A DNA stretch of 64,000 nt from JBJSXJ01 sp044235425 (GCA_044235425.1 JBIIHW010000016.1:1-64000), one strand, 5' to 3'; numbered from the stretch's first letter, positions 17,791 to 26,143 are shown. Numbers and translations are program-made. Notes: generated by a model not told the origin, from the letters alone.

Positions 17791-18315
17791 CTACCGTGGC
17801 GTTATCATTCTGGCCAGTGTCTGCGAACTGAGGAACAGTCGATAGGGATTGCCGGGTAACTCGGCAAAATCCCAGCGCTGGTAAAAGGTCTTGGACTGGT
17901 CATCAACGCAATCCAGAATGACCGCGACAAAAGCGAACGTCTGCCCTGCCTCGTGACAATCCCGCAACGCCCGAGCGAGCAGCAGATCGCCCAGCTTATG
18001 GCCGTGATGAACTGTACTCACACCGAGCCAAGCCAGGATAGCCACGGGCAGCGCTCGCCGTGGCAGCTGGCGAGCGAGCTCTGACGGGAGGTCCCCGAAA
18101 TCGACTTGGCCAGTAGCCAGGGTATAAAAGCCCGCGATGTCGCCCTCTTGATCCAGCAGAACCTTGGTAGCGGAGAGCCGCTTTTCCTGATTTTGGAATG
18201 CCTTGGTACGCAGCCAGTCGTTGAGCTCGCTTTGGCCGCAGTCAAACGCCGAACGCGGGTGGCTGCGCTGAAGCGATTCGAGTGCGAAGCCTGAGGGAAA
18301 CACCACTCCGCTCAC
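17791..18315 (-). CDS. GNAT-family toxin, TacT-like
   Basis: The protein (174 residues from a GTG at 18315) reads FDCGQSELNDWLRTKAFQNQ near its start, the hallmark of TacT/AtaT-like GNAT toxins that acetylate aminoacyl-tRNA and block translation. It continues with GFYTLATGQVDF, an acetyl-CoA loop STVHHGHKLGDLLLARAL, and a late FYQRWDFAEL with the expected catalytic Tyr. The acetyl-CoA loop is degenerate, with HHGHKLG where RxxGxG is usual. The GTG overlaps the antitoxin stop as GTGA, so toxin synthesis is coupled to antitoxin synthesis. A longer frame to 18390 lies wholly inside the antitoxin gene and is less likely. tRNA acetylation is inferred from the family and gene pair. Confidence 0.85.
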   Translation of the reverse strand: MSGVVFPSGFALESLQRSHPRSAFDCGQSELNDWLRTKAFQNQEKRLSATKVLLDQEGDIAGFYTLATGQVDFGDLPSELARQLPRRALPVAILAWLGVSTVHHGHKLGDLLLARALRDCHEAGQTFAFVAVILDCVDDQSKTFYQRWDFAELPGNPYRLFLSSQTLARMITPR

Positions 18316-18602
18316 TCTGCGCCCCGCATGATGGCCCCCAGCCGCATTTGGGCTGGAGTGAGTTTCGAGGGGGCACTTAGCGACTGCCAAAAGGCCAGCT
18401 GCTCGTCTGGACTAAGTAGAATTGTCTGATCGCGCGCGCTGGCAACTTCGCGGCGTGCCTGGGCTACAGTCACGGTTCGGACATAGTCGCTGACGCTGAT
18501 TCGCCGCAACTCGGCGGCGGCGGTCAGAGCCTGCTTACTTTCTGCATCAAGTCGGACCATCAGCGGACTCGGTACCGCCGTCGTCTTTTCACGTTTACTC
18601 AT
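18312..18602 (-). CDS. DUF1778/TacA-like ribbon-helix-helix antitoxin
   Basis: The 96-residue protein starts MSKREKTTAVPSPLMVRLDA and has the RHH pattern LMVRLDAESKQALTAAAEL followed by RISVSDYVRTVTVAQARR. Its C-terminal tail (LSPDEQLAFWQSLSAP, SKLTPAQMRLGAIM) is the part that usually wraps and neutralises the GNAT toxin. The ATG at 18602 has a textbook GGAGGT six bases upstream. The frame stays open to 18965 through a 15-bp tandem array, but that extension passes through the promoter-operator and is not real coding. It is the first gene of the pair and should autoregulate through the palindrome just upstream. Confidence 0.88.
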   Translation of the reverse strand: MSKREKTTAVPSPLMVRLDAESKQALTAAAELRRISVSDYVRTVTVAQARREVASARDQTILLSPDEQLAFWQSLSAPSKLTPAQMRLGAIMRGAE

Positions 18603-18607
18603 CTTGC

Positions 18608-18649
18608 ACCTCCATGGCGAGATTGTATTGCACATAGCAATACAATCAA
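18608..18649 (-). promoter_or_regulatory. Promoter and perfect palindromic operator of the toxin-antitoxin operon
   Basis: A perfect 11-bp inverted repeat, GATTGTATTGC and GCAATACAATC around ACATA, spans 18621-18647. On the coding (minus) strand a -35-like TTGATT (18649-18644) and a -10-like TACAAT (18627-18622) are separated by 16 bases, so the promoter lies inside the palindrome. GGAGGT at 18613-18608 is the antitoxin ribosome binding site. A symmetrical site over the promoter is what an RHH antitoxin would bind to repress its own operon. Confidence 0.85.
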
Positions 18650-18787
18650 GAGGCAGTGACTGGCGCACATAGGGGTAGGGAGGACCGATGGTGTTCCGTC
18701 CCCCCGCCCCCCGAACCGGACTGGCGGATTTCTCGCATCCGACTCTCCGGTTGATTGTTACTCGCGACAAAGTTGACATGCTCGGGC

Positions 18788-18840
18788 GTGGGCGCTTACG
18801 CGCCTGGCTATCGAATCTCACGGCTCCGCCGTTCAGGAAG
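18788..18840 (+). repeat. Dispersed palindromic repeat, partial copy E
   Basis: This keeps the inner stem (GGGCGCTTACGCGCCTGG), the TATCGAAT linker and arm 2 (CACGGCTCCGCCGTTCAGGA), but arm 1 and the middle are missing. It lies upstream of the toxin-antitoxin promoter. Confidence 0.7.
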
Positions 18841-18900
18841 ACTGGTCGCTGAACCTCTCGCTGGGGCCTCCCGAACTCCCGCGGCCTTGGCCGTGTCCGA

Positions 18901-18975
18901 CTCACCCGAAACCCGCTCACCCGAAACCCGCTCACCCGAAACCCGCTCACCCGAAACCCGCTCACCCGAAACCCG
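18901..18975. repeat. Tandem array, five perfect 15-bp units
   Basis: CTCACCCGAAACCCG is repeated five times without change. The array is non-coding, between the TA operon promoter and the AT-rich PEP-CTERM-like gene. There are no spacers, so it is not a CRISPR. Confidence 0.95.
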
Positions 18976-19148
18976 AATGGGCTGCTTCACGTCCCGCACA
19001 TGCGCGCGTCGGACGGGCCTGAAAAAAGTTTTTTTTTGAAAATCTTCCCCCAGCAGGGCGCAGTTGGCGGAACAAAAAGTGTTCTTCCTAGTACCGCGAC
19101 AAATTTTCGTCCGGAAGAAAAACGAATTCCTCAACACGATCAGGAAGG

Positions 19149-19901
19149 ATGGACCGAGAAATGGCATTGTCTGTAAATGCAATTCGAAAACGACAACTTA
19201 TGGGAGCTTTACTATCGGCCGGCGTCGGAAGCCTGAGCATGGTCTCGACGAGCGAAGCTGCGGTAGTATCCATCGATGTCGCGGCATTCGGTCTCACAGG
19301 CCCGAATGCTGGACACCCCATAAGTTCTGCTGGCAAGTTTGTGAATAACTTTCCAGTGTTTGGGGAAGGTACATTAGTTATTAGGAAATCAAACGTAAAT
19401 TCAGGCGGCAGATTTCAAAGACAAATATCACTTTTTGGAAAAGAATTCTATGGCCCCCTAGACCCTGATGGATATCCAACTTATGTTCCCGGAATTACCC
19501 TAGCCGTCAATGGAACTCAATATGGAAACATTAAAAACTTTAGTTCTGGTGCATCGATTGGCTCAACATCAACGTTTAATAAACTTGGCAATTTCTATTT
19601 TAAAGACTCTAACGCCAATACGATTTTTACCTATGCAGCTGCAGCTGACTTTGGTGCGAATAGCTATGTGGGCTTCAAAACTAAAAATGGACACTATGGC
19701 TATTTCGAGCTCACGTGGGTTAAAGCAACGCTATCGTTTAGTATCTTGAGTGGCGCTTACGAAACCACAGCCAACACTCCCATCCTGGCCGGCGCCATTC
19801 CTGGTGGTGGTGGTGGTGGCGGCGGCGGTGACGGTGGTGGCGGCGGCGGTGACGGTGGTGGCGGCGGCGGTGGCGGTGGGGGAGGCGGAACCGTGCCTTA
19901 G
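19149..19901 (+). CDS. Exported PEP-CTERM-type protein, anchor removed by in-frame TAG
   Basis: The 250-residue product has a signal peptide (RKRQLMGALLSAGVGSLSMV, then STSEAAVV), a beta-rich domain at about 38-210 with TLVIRKSNVN and GHYGYFELTWVKATL, and a polyglycine tract from about residue 218. It stops at TAG 19899-19901, just after GTVP. The same frame continues as PASGAIVALLMGGTALRM and a basic tail to a second stop at 20003. The TAG replaces what would be Glu in VPEPAS, the PEP-CTERM motif. As read, the protein would be secreted without its membrane sorting anchor. The start could be ATG 19149 or 19161 (MALSVNAIRKR). The gene is visibly more AT-rich than its neighbours. Confidence 0.75.
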   Translation: MDREMALSVNAIRKRQLMGALLSAGVGSLSMVSTSEAAVVSIDVAAFGLTGPNAGHPISSAGKFVNNFPVFGEGTLVIRKSNVNSGGRFQRQISLFGKEFYGPLDPDGYPTYVPGITLAVNGTQYGNIKNFSSGASIGSTSTFNKLGNFYFKDSNANTIFTYAAAADFGANSYVGFKTKNGHYGYFELTWVKATLSFSILSGAYETTANTPILAGAIPGGGGGGGGGDGGGGGGDGGGGGGGGGGGGTVP

Positions 19902-20003
19902 CCCGCCAGCGGCGCGATTGTGGCGTTGCTGATGGGAGGCACAGCACTGCGCATGTGGCGCAAGAACCGTCGCGAAAAGAGCCAGGAAGTGTTGGCTTCT
20001 TAG
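19899..20003 (+). other. Stranded PEP-CTERM sorting segment after a nonsense codon
   Basis: Read in the frame of the preceding gene, this is TAG followed by PASGAIVALLMGGTALRMW, RKNRREKSQEVLAS and a TAG at 20001-20003. A small hydrophobic helix followed by an Arg/Lys cluster is the end of PEP-CTERM signals, which exosortase recognises and cleaves. One G-to-T change (GAG to TAG at 19899) would explain it. The full reading would be 284 residues. Sequencing error, a recent mutation, or readthrough are all possible. Confidence 0.8.
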
Positions 20004-20222
20004 CTCTACGTTACGATGGCATCAGGCGAATTGCGTGATGCCACCGTTTAGCGCCGCAAAAATGCCCCAGCAGTTTGTGTCAATTTCGTCGGAGACGCTG
20101 TGTTTCAGCCTCCGCGATGTTGACACGGTCTTTGACAGCCAGAACTCGACTAGCGGGCATTCAGGTCTGCCGCGCATGGGGCTGAACGCTTATCGTCGCT
20201 CCCTTGCGACAAGGAATTGGTC

Positions 20223-22907
20223 ATGCCCAAGAAACGACTGCTGCTTGTCGGCTGGGACTCGGCTGACTGGAAACTCATTCAGCCGCTCATGGACTCTGGC
20301 GCGATGCCGGCTCTGGAAAGCCTTGTTAATGCCGGTATCAGCGGCAACCTGACGACGCTCGAGCCACAGCTTTCCCCGATGTTGTGGACCTCAATCGTCA
20401 CGGGAAAAATGGCTTATCACCACGGGGTTCCTGGGTTCACGGAAGTGGACCCGCGATCGAGGGCGATCGTCCCGGTGTCGGCTGCCACGCGGAAATGCAA
20501 AACCGTCTGGGAGATACTGGCGGAACGAGGACTGAAAAGCCACCTCGTCAGTTGGTTTGCAACGCAAGGCGAGCGAGATATTCCCGGCAAGATGGTCTCG
20601 AATATGTATGGCCACGTGCCGGAGGTTCCGGCCGACTTAGATCCCGCCTCCTGGCCTCCTCCGCCGCCGGGCACCTACTGGCCTGAAAGTCTGGCGGATC
20701 TTCTGAATGAAGATCGGCTCAGCCCGCACGATATCGATCCGGATGAAGTGATTCGACTGTTCATTCCCCACGCCCCGCAGATTGATCAGTCGATAGACAA
20801 GCGCCTGTGGCAACTGGCCAAGCGTCTGTCGGAAGCCTTTACCGCCCACAATGCTGCCGTCCGTCTGATGGAGATTGATCCTGAGTGGGATTTTTTTGCA
20901 GTCTACTATCGAACGATCGATGAAATCTGTCATCAATTTATGCACTACCATCCTCCCAAAATGGATGGGATCCGCGACGAAGACTTCGAGATGTATCAGG
21001 AAGTGGTTCAGGGAGCCTATCGGCTTCATGACCTGATGCTGCAGCGGCTCTTGCAGTTAGCCGGGCCGGAGACTGCCGTCATGCTGGTATCGGACCATGG
21101 TTTTCACAGCGATCATCTTCGTCCGAAGTTCACTCCTCGTGTTCCGGCCGGGATCACGGTGTGGCATCGTCCCCAGGGTGTCTTCGTCGCGAAGGGAGAA
21201 GGTTTCCGCGAAGACGAGTTGATCTTCGGCGCTCGACTGCTCGATATCACCCCCACCATCCTGCACTACTTTGGACTTCCAGTCGGTAAGGACATGGAAG
21301 GTCGAGTGCTGGAAGATGCTTTTGCGGTGCAGCGCCCTGTGGAAACGATCCCCAGTTGGGAGGCAACTACTGCAGTGTCTCGTACCCGGATTCCGCTTAG
21401 TGACCAGGAAAACCGGGTGCTGCTGGACCAATTCGTTGCTCTGGGGTACATCGATGAGATCCCGGAGGACAACTCGGTCGCCATCGCAGATACGAATCGC
21501 GAGAACGATTGGAACATGGCACGAGCTTACCTGTACGCTGGCAAGGCCGAAGCGGCGCTGCCGCTACTGGAGAGCTGCTTTCATGCGCAGCCGTTTCGCT
21601 CCGACTACGCTCAGGTCCTGGCCAACTGCCAGTTGCAGTTAAACTTGCTTCAGGAGGCTGATGCGACGATCGATCAAGCCCGTGACCATTTCGGTCGCAC
21701 CGAAAACGCAGACTTGATCAAAGCTTCTATCGCCGTTGCGCGTAAGGATTTTTCCGTGGCCTTGGAGCTGCTGCAAGGGGTACAGGACAAGATGCCGCAA
21801 GAGGTGCAGATTCAACTGTTCCTGGCCCGCTGCTATGCGGCGCTCCGGCGCTGGGACGACGGGCTGACGGCTGTCGCTCGAGTGCTCGCGGCAGACCCTG
21901 ACAATGCTCAAGCATTTTTGGTCAAGAGCCGTATCGAACAACATCAAAAACGCTCCCAGGATGCGATCGATTCGGCACTGGCCGCGATCAGCTTGCAGTA
22001 TGGCAACCCACTCGGACACTATCTCTTCGGCACAGCCCTGCTGCAGCTCAATATGCTGCAGGAGGCGGAGAAAGCACTGCGTAATTGCCTTCAGTTAGCG
22101 CCGCGGTTTTTACCGGCGCTGCGCATGCTGACGCGCACCTATCACCGGCTGGGAGACTTTGAGCAATACACCGCGACCGAAAGCCTCCGCACCAAGACCG
22201 CCGCCACGATGCGAGAATCCGAACAGCAGCAGCTGGCGCATGTGCGAATGATGGCTGCGCAGCGGCAGGCCGAACGAGAGACGCTGGATGGCGAAAAGCG
22301 AGCTCAAATTGCCCGCTTCGAGGCCGAAATGGCTGCCATTGAACCGTTAGAGATTCTAGTCGTTTCCGGTCTGCCTCGATCAGGAACATCGCTCATGATG
22401 CAGATGCTCACAGCGGCTGGCATTGAACCGATGACCGATGGTAAACGGGCTGCCGACGACGACAATCCAAAAGGGTATTGGGAGTGGGAGGAGATCAAAC
22501 AGCTACCGAAGAATCCGCGCATCATCGAGCAGACGGCTGGTAAGGTCGTGAAGGTAATTTCCGCACTCTTGCCATCATTACCAAAACCTCACCGTTATAA
22601 AATCATTTACATGGTCAGACCCACTCAACAGGTGGTGGATTCGCAACTGGTGATGCTGGATCGTCAGGGTCAAAGGGCCCGTTCCGAGAAGCAGCATTTG
22701 ATCGAAGTGCAGGAGGCACACAGTCGGCAGATCCGGAAATTGCTCGGTGGTAGCGATCGAGTTGATTTGCTGGAGGTATCGTATCCTGAACTGGTTGCCA
22801 ATCCGGAGCCGACCATCGAGCAGTTAAAGGCGTTTCTGGGTAGTAGATTCCAGGACTCGCCCGCCGTCTCAGCCTGCGTGCAGCCACACCTTTTTCGCAA
22901 CCGCTAA
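20223..22907 (+). CDS. Phosphodiesterase (alkaline phosphatase fold) - TPR - sulfotransferase fusion
   Basis: From the ATG at 20223 (AAGGA seven bases before; an in-frame TTG lies two codons upstream) the protein has 894 residues. Residues 1-430 are a type I phosphodiesterase/nucleotide pyrophosphatase domain: LLLVGWDSADWK (metal Asp), LSPMLWTSIVTGKM (Thr nucleophile) and LVSDHGFHSDH (metal Asp/His). Residues about 430-680 are TPR-like (AYLYAGKAEAALPLLESC, QLNMLQEAEKALRNCLQL), then a charged coiled stretch. The last 190 residues are a sulfotransferase: VVSGLPRSGTSLMMQML, the PAPS 5'-phosphosulfate loop, near residue 715. The combination could remove and add groups on one glycan or lipid, but the substrate is unknown. 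No signal peptide is seen, so it appears cytoplasmic, odd for the phosphodiesterase part. Confidence 0.82.
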   Translation: MPKKRLLLVGWDSADWKLIQPLMDSGAMPALESLVNAGISGNLTTLEPQLSPMLWTSIVTGKMAYHHGVPGFTEVDPRSRAIVPVSAATRKCKTVWEILAERGLKSHLVSWFATQGERDIPGKMVSNMYGHVPEVPADLDPASWPPPPPGTYWPESLADLLNEDRLSPHDIDPDEVIRLFIPHAPQIDQSIDKRLWQLAKRLSEAFTAHNAAVRLMEIDPEWDFFAVYYRTIDEICHQFMHYHPPKMDGIRDEDFEMYQEVVQGAYRLHDLMLQRLLQLAGPETAVMLVSDHGFHSDHLRPKFTPRVPAGITVWHRPQGVFVAKGEGFREDELIFGARLLDITPTILHYFGLPVGKDMEGRVLEDAFAVQRPVETIPSWEATTAVSRTRIPLSDQENRVLLDQFVALGYIDEIPEDNSVAIADTNRENDWNMARAYLYAGKAEAALPLLESCFHAQPFRSDYAQVLANCQLQLNLLQEADATIDQARDHFGRTENADLIKASIAVARKDFSVALELLQGVQDKMPQEVQIQLFLARCYAALRRWDDGLTAVARVLAADPDNAQAFLVKSRIEQHQKRSQDAIDSALAAISLQYGNPLGHYLFGTALLQLNMLQEAEKALRNCLQLAPRFLPALRMLTRTYHRLGDFEQYTATESLRTKTAATMRESEQQQLAHVRMMAAQRQAERETLDGEKRAQIARFEAEMAAIEPLEILVVSGLPRSGTSLMMQMLTAAGIEPMTDGKRAADDDNPKGYWEWEEIKQLPKNPRIIEQTAGKVVKVISALLPSLPKPHRYKIIYMVRPTQQVVDSQLVMLDRQGQRARSEKQHLIEVQEAHSRQIRKLLGGSDRVDLLEVSYPELVANPEPTIEQLKAFLGSRFQDSPAVSACVQPHLFRNR

Positions 22908-23249
22908 CTGATTCAGGATGATAAGCCGAGCGGATTTCAGCGCTCCGTGATTGCTTTCAGCAACAGGAACCCTGTGAAATGTTTGGAATATGTAAAACAC
23001 TGAGGCACTGAGGGCACGGAGTGTCGCCAGGATAGACAATCGTCGAAGCTCCGTACGTGATCGAGATTCAGCGGAGAATGGTCGCATCGATCCTTTGCCT
23101 GCGATTCAGAGTTCGCAGGCTTCTCTTGGCGATCGAGTGACGGTAGGTTTGTGCCTTGAAACCATCGTCGCTGCTTTTCTGTTAGCAGCGCGAGCGGTTC
23201 TCATCGAATCCAACTTTACCGATCAGCCCCTCGCAGCCGCCAACAACTC
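22908..23249. other. Intergenic region, nothing recognised
   Basis: This 340-base gap between two plus-strand genes shows no protein-like frame, clear terminator or repeat. It should include the promoter of the following PQQ-propeller gene. Confidence 0.5.
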
Positions 23250-25181
23250 ATGAACTCATCGACACCGTCTAGCGCTTCTGCATCCAGTGCTTCTGCATCC
23301 AGTGCTTCTGCATCCAGTGCTTCTGCATCCAGTGCTTCTGCATCCAACGCTTCTGCATCCAACGCTTCTGCATCCAACGCTTCTGCATCTAACGCTTCTG
23401 CATCCAACGCTTCTGCTTTCAATCCTTCTCTGACCAACCCGCCAGCGGCCAGCGCTGTCTTTCGTCCTCTGCGAACCTGGATTCCGCTGATCCTCCTCCC
23501 GCTGATGATCGTCGTTCGATTCATTCCGGGGTTGATCGAGAATGGCCCGGCGATGATCTGGATGGTGAGCGCGTTTGGGCCGTTTCTGGTGGGACTGAGC
23601 CTCGTGGGCTGGTGGCTGCTGGTGAGTCGAGCACGCTGGTTTGAGCGACTGATCGGAATCGTGGGAATCATGGTGCTGATCGCGGTCGAGCAGCTACTGG
23701 CTCATTACTCCATGCGCGGACCATTATTAGTGGTCATGACGATCCCGATGACGATCGCCGGATTCACCCTGGGAACGATCCTCTTCGGGCGACAGTTGAC
23801 GATGCGCCGCACTTGGCTGGCGCTGCTACTGGCTGCGGTCGGCGCCCTGTTTTCCGATTTCGTGAAGACGGACGGAGTCTGGGGTAATTTTTCTTTTGGG
23901 TTTGCTTGGCGCTGGGAACCGACGGTGGAAGACCGGTTAGCAAGCAAATGGAAAGAGGGGCAGAGTTCACCCGCCATGCGTGCGGCTGCGGAGGGCATCG
24001 ATGCGGCCGCATTCGAGCAGCCGGAGTGGCCTGGTTTTCGTGGACCGCGAGGAGATGGAGCGCAGCGCGGCCAAGTCTTTCAGGCGGACTGGAAAACGAC
24101 GCCACCTCAGGAACGTTGGCGAATCGGCGTCGGACCGGCGTGGAGTTCATTTGCGGTGGCCGGTCCTTATTTGATTACGCAGGAGCAGCGTGACACTCAC
24201 GAGACCGTCGTTTGCTATGACGCGCGCAGTGGCAAGCAGCTTTGGGAGCATGCCACGGAGTCGCGTTTCTTTGAGTCGCTGGGGGGACTGGGGCCACGTG
24301 CAACACCGACGATTGCCGCCGGAGCGGTCTATGCGCTCGGTGCCGAAGGCTGGCTGGTTAAGCTACAAGCGTCCACCGGGGAATTGATTTGGCGGGTGGA
24401 CTTGCGCGAGGTAGCCGAGCGTTCGCCGCCGATGTGGGGATTCTCTTCTTCGCCCTGCGTTCACGAGGGACTCGTCATCGTTCATGCGGGAGGCAAAGAG
24501 GAACGCGGCGTGTTGGCTTTTCGCTGCGAGGATGGTGAGCGAGTCTGGTCGGCGGCAGCGGGAGAGCACTCGTATGGATCCGTCCAAGTGGTTACCGTTG
24601 CTGGAAAAACACGTTTGTGCTTGCTCTCCGATCAAGGAGCTCATTTCTGGGAGCCAGCCTCTGGCCGCTCGGTGCTCGATTACCGCTGGCAGCATCAAGG
24701 TTATCGCGCGCTGCAGCCGCAAATCATCGGTAACGATCAGCTCTTAATCCCCACGGGATTGGGCACCGGTACACGCTTGGTTCAGCTCCGCGAAATCGCG
24801 GAAGAGAAGCTTGAGGCCGAGGAGCTATGGACATCGAAAGAGTTGAAACCTGATTTCAATGATCTGGTGGTCTACGAAGGACATGTGTACGGATTCGATG
24901 GCGCGATTTTCACCTGCGTGTCACTCGCTGATGGCAAACGAAAATGGAAAGGTGGTCGATATGACAAAGGCCAAGCACTACTGCTCGCCGATTCGGGACG
25001 GATAATCGTGGTGAGTGAACGGGGCGAACTGGTTTTCCTGCGAGCCAATCCCGAACGACTCGAGGAACTTGCCAAGCTTCCAGCCCTCTCCAGCAAGACG
25101 TGGAATCATCCGGTCGTCGTGGGGAGGCAGCTTTTTATCCGCAATGCAACCGAGGCCGTCTGCTACGAGTTGACGGAATAG
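23250..25181 (+). CDS. Membrane-anchored PQQ-like beta-propeller protein with N-terminal SASAS repeat
   Basis: The 643-residue protein starts with a Ser/Ala/Asn tract (ten pentapeptides, residues about 8-57), then four or five transmembrane segments at about 70-210 (TWIPLILLPLMIVVRFIPGL, FLVGLSLVGWWLLV, TWLALLLAAVGALF). The rest is a PQQ-like propeller with blades recognisable as VVCYDARSGKQLWEHA, WLVKLQASTGELIWRVDL and LAFRCEDGERVW. The opening EWPGFRGPRGDGAQ is the usual planctomycete PQQ-propeller entry. No PQQ-dependent dehydrogenase active site is evident, so a scaffold or BamB-like role is more likely than catalysis. The repeat varies from SASAS to NASAS in a block-wise way, pointing to recent expansion. 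Confidence 0.8.
   Translation: MNSSTPSSASASSASASSASASSASASSASASNASASNASASNASASNASASNASAFNPSLTNPPAASAVFRPLRTWIPLILLPLMIVVRFIPGLIENGPAMIWMVSAFGPFLVGLSLVGWWLLVSRARWFERLIGIVGIMVLIAVEQLLAHYSMRGPLLVVMTIPMTIAGFTLGTILFGRQLTMRRTWLALLLAAVGALFSDFVKTDGVWGNFSFGFAWRWEPTVEDRLASKWKEGQSSPAMRAAAEGIDAAAFEQPEWPGFRGPRGDGAQRGQVFQADWKTTPPQERWRIGVGPAWSSFAVAGPYLITQEQRDTHETVVCYDARSGKQLWEHATESRFFESLGGLGPRATPTIAAGAVYALGAEGWLVKLQASTGELIWRVDLREVAERSPPMWGFSSSPCVHEGLVIVHAGGKEERGVLAFRCEDGERVWSAAAGEHSYGSVQVVTVAGKTRLCLLSDQGAHFWEPASGRSVLDYRWQHQGYRALQPQIIGNDQLLIPTGLGTGTRLVQLREIAEEKLEAEELWTSKELKPDFNDLVVYEGHVYGFDGAIFTCVSLADGKRKWKGGRYDKGQALLLADSGRIIVVSERGELVFLRANPERLEELAKLPALSSKTWNHPVVVGRQLFIRNATEAVCYELTE
23271..23420. repeat. In-frame tandem array, ten 15-bp units
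   Basis: Units of the form AGTGCTTCTGCATCC repeat ten times; the first five begin AGC/AGT and the next five AAC, with the last unit diverged at its end (GCTTTC). The block change from AGT to AAC shows that units spread by duplication of already changed neighbours. Since the unit is 15 bp, copy-number changes keep the reading frame. Confidence 0.95.
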
Positions 25182-25588
25182 CGAGCCATCTGCTGATCCG
25201 GGGCTGGAATTTCCGTGAATCGCCGTCCCCAGCGAGGGAGCCGCGGCACTGGCGTCGCGTCGCCAGTCCTTGCGGCATTCTTTGGGCAAGGTGGAGCCAA
25301 TGCCATCGCTCCGCGATTCCGTGGGTTTTATTGGGCGAGAGTTCCAGGCGCTTGCGCGCCTGGTTAACGCATGCCACGGCTCCGCCGTTCAGGAAGAGTG
25401 GTCGATGAAATGCCTTCGAAAAAATCCCATGGCATTAGCCATGTCCGCCCCACATGAAACCCGGATGGCCCCATCTGCTGATCCGGTCTAACATCGCCGC
25501 TCAGTTCTTGGTTTAATCTTCACTTCAGATTCATGGTGTGGATCGCTGGAACCAATCTCGCGAAATTGCGCTAGGAGGAGTTTTTACG
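25182..25588. other. Intergenic region with palindromic repeat
   Basis: About 400 bases between the propeller gene and the heme lipoprotein gene. It contains copy C of the dispersed repeat and, at its end, GGAGGAG as ribosome binding site for the lipoprotein gene. No coding frame is convincing. Confidence 0.6.
25298..25393 (+). repeat. Dispersed palindromic repeat, copy C (full-length reference copy)
   Basis: Arm 1 (AATGCCATCGCTCCGCGATT, 25299-25318) is followed by GTGGGTTTTATTGGGCGAGA, a perfect inner hairpin CCAGGCGC-TTGC-GCGCCTGG at 25344-25363, and arm 2 (ATGCCACGGCTCCGCCGTTC). It is the cleanest copy of the inner stem. Confidence 0.85.
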
Positions 25589-26143
25589 ATGGCAACGAAT
25601 GGTTGGCTGATGCTGCGGAATGGGTTGCTCTTAGGGGCGATGTTGCTGGTAGTGGGCTGCGTGGAGAAATCGAAAGAGATTCCCGCCGACGTACCCGATC
25701 CAGCCAAAATGAATGCCGGTGGACCTCCACCCGGATCGGAACCGATTGGCGCCGCGATGGTCGGCAATCAAACGGCATCCACCCATGACATCATGGAAAA
25801 AATTGGCGAGGGCCCCAACTCGCTCACCGCTCAGTTGGATGCCGCCATCAAGGCCGATCCGATCGTTTGGGAAGATCTCGACAAGCTGCTCGCGGAATAC
25901 ACCAAACTGGCTGGATCGATGTCGACTGGTCGTCCGCCAGTCGGTGGGCTGGAGACGTGGCGACCGTTAACCCAGGACTTCACTACCAAGTCAATCGCCG
26001 TCCAAGAAGCGGCTAAGAAAAAAGATAAGGACGCCACGGTCGCCGCTTTCACGCAGCTCACCATGACGTGTGCCGAGTGCCACAAGAATCACAAACCGGG
26101 GGCAAAGAAGGCGGAAGAAAAAACGGAAGAGAAGACGGAGTAG
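25589..26143 (+). CDS. Heme c-binding lipoprotein (cytochrome c'-like)
   Basis: From the ATG at 25589 (GGAGGAG eight bases before) the protein has 184 residues, a lipoprotein signal with lipobox LVVGC near residue 21, an Asp/Pro-rich linker, a helical domain and a single CAECH heme motif near the C-terminus (MTCAECHKNHKPGAKK). A C-terminal CxxCH after helices is the arrangement of cytochrome c' proteins, here tethered to a membrane by its lipid. The tail is a Lys/Glu run. Its last 55 bases overlap the end of the convergent PPTase gene, an unusual coding overlap. Redox partner is unknown. Confidence 0.8.
   Translation: MATNGWLMLRNGLLLGAMLLVVGCVEKSKEIPADVPDPAKMNAGGPPPGSEPIGAAMVGNQTASTHDIMEKIGEGPNSLTAQLDAAIKADPIVWEDLDKLLAEYTKLAGSMSTGRPPVGGLETWRPLTQDFTTKSIAVQEAAKKKDKDATVAAFTQLTMTCAECHKNHKPGAKKAEEKTEEKTE

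Noticed and set aside
18603..18965. Upstream extension of the antitoxin frame through SGFRV repeats
   Set aside because: It crosses a promoter-operator palindrome and a non-coding tandem array; the ATG at 18602 has a textbook ribosome binding site.
18901..18975. Possible CRISPR array
   Set aside because: Units are contiguous 15-mers without spacers, and no cas genes are present.
23216..23671. Minus-strand frame with ALDAE repeats
   Set aside because: It is the antisense of the SASAS tandem array within a well-supported propeller gene.
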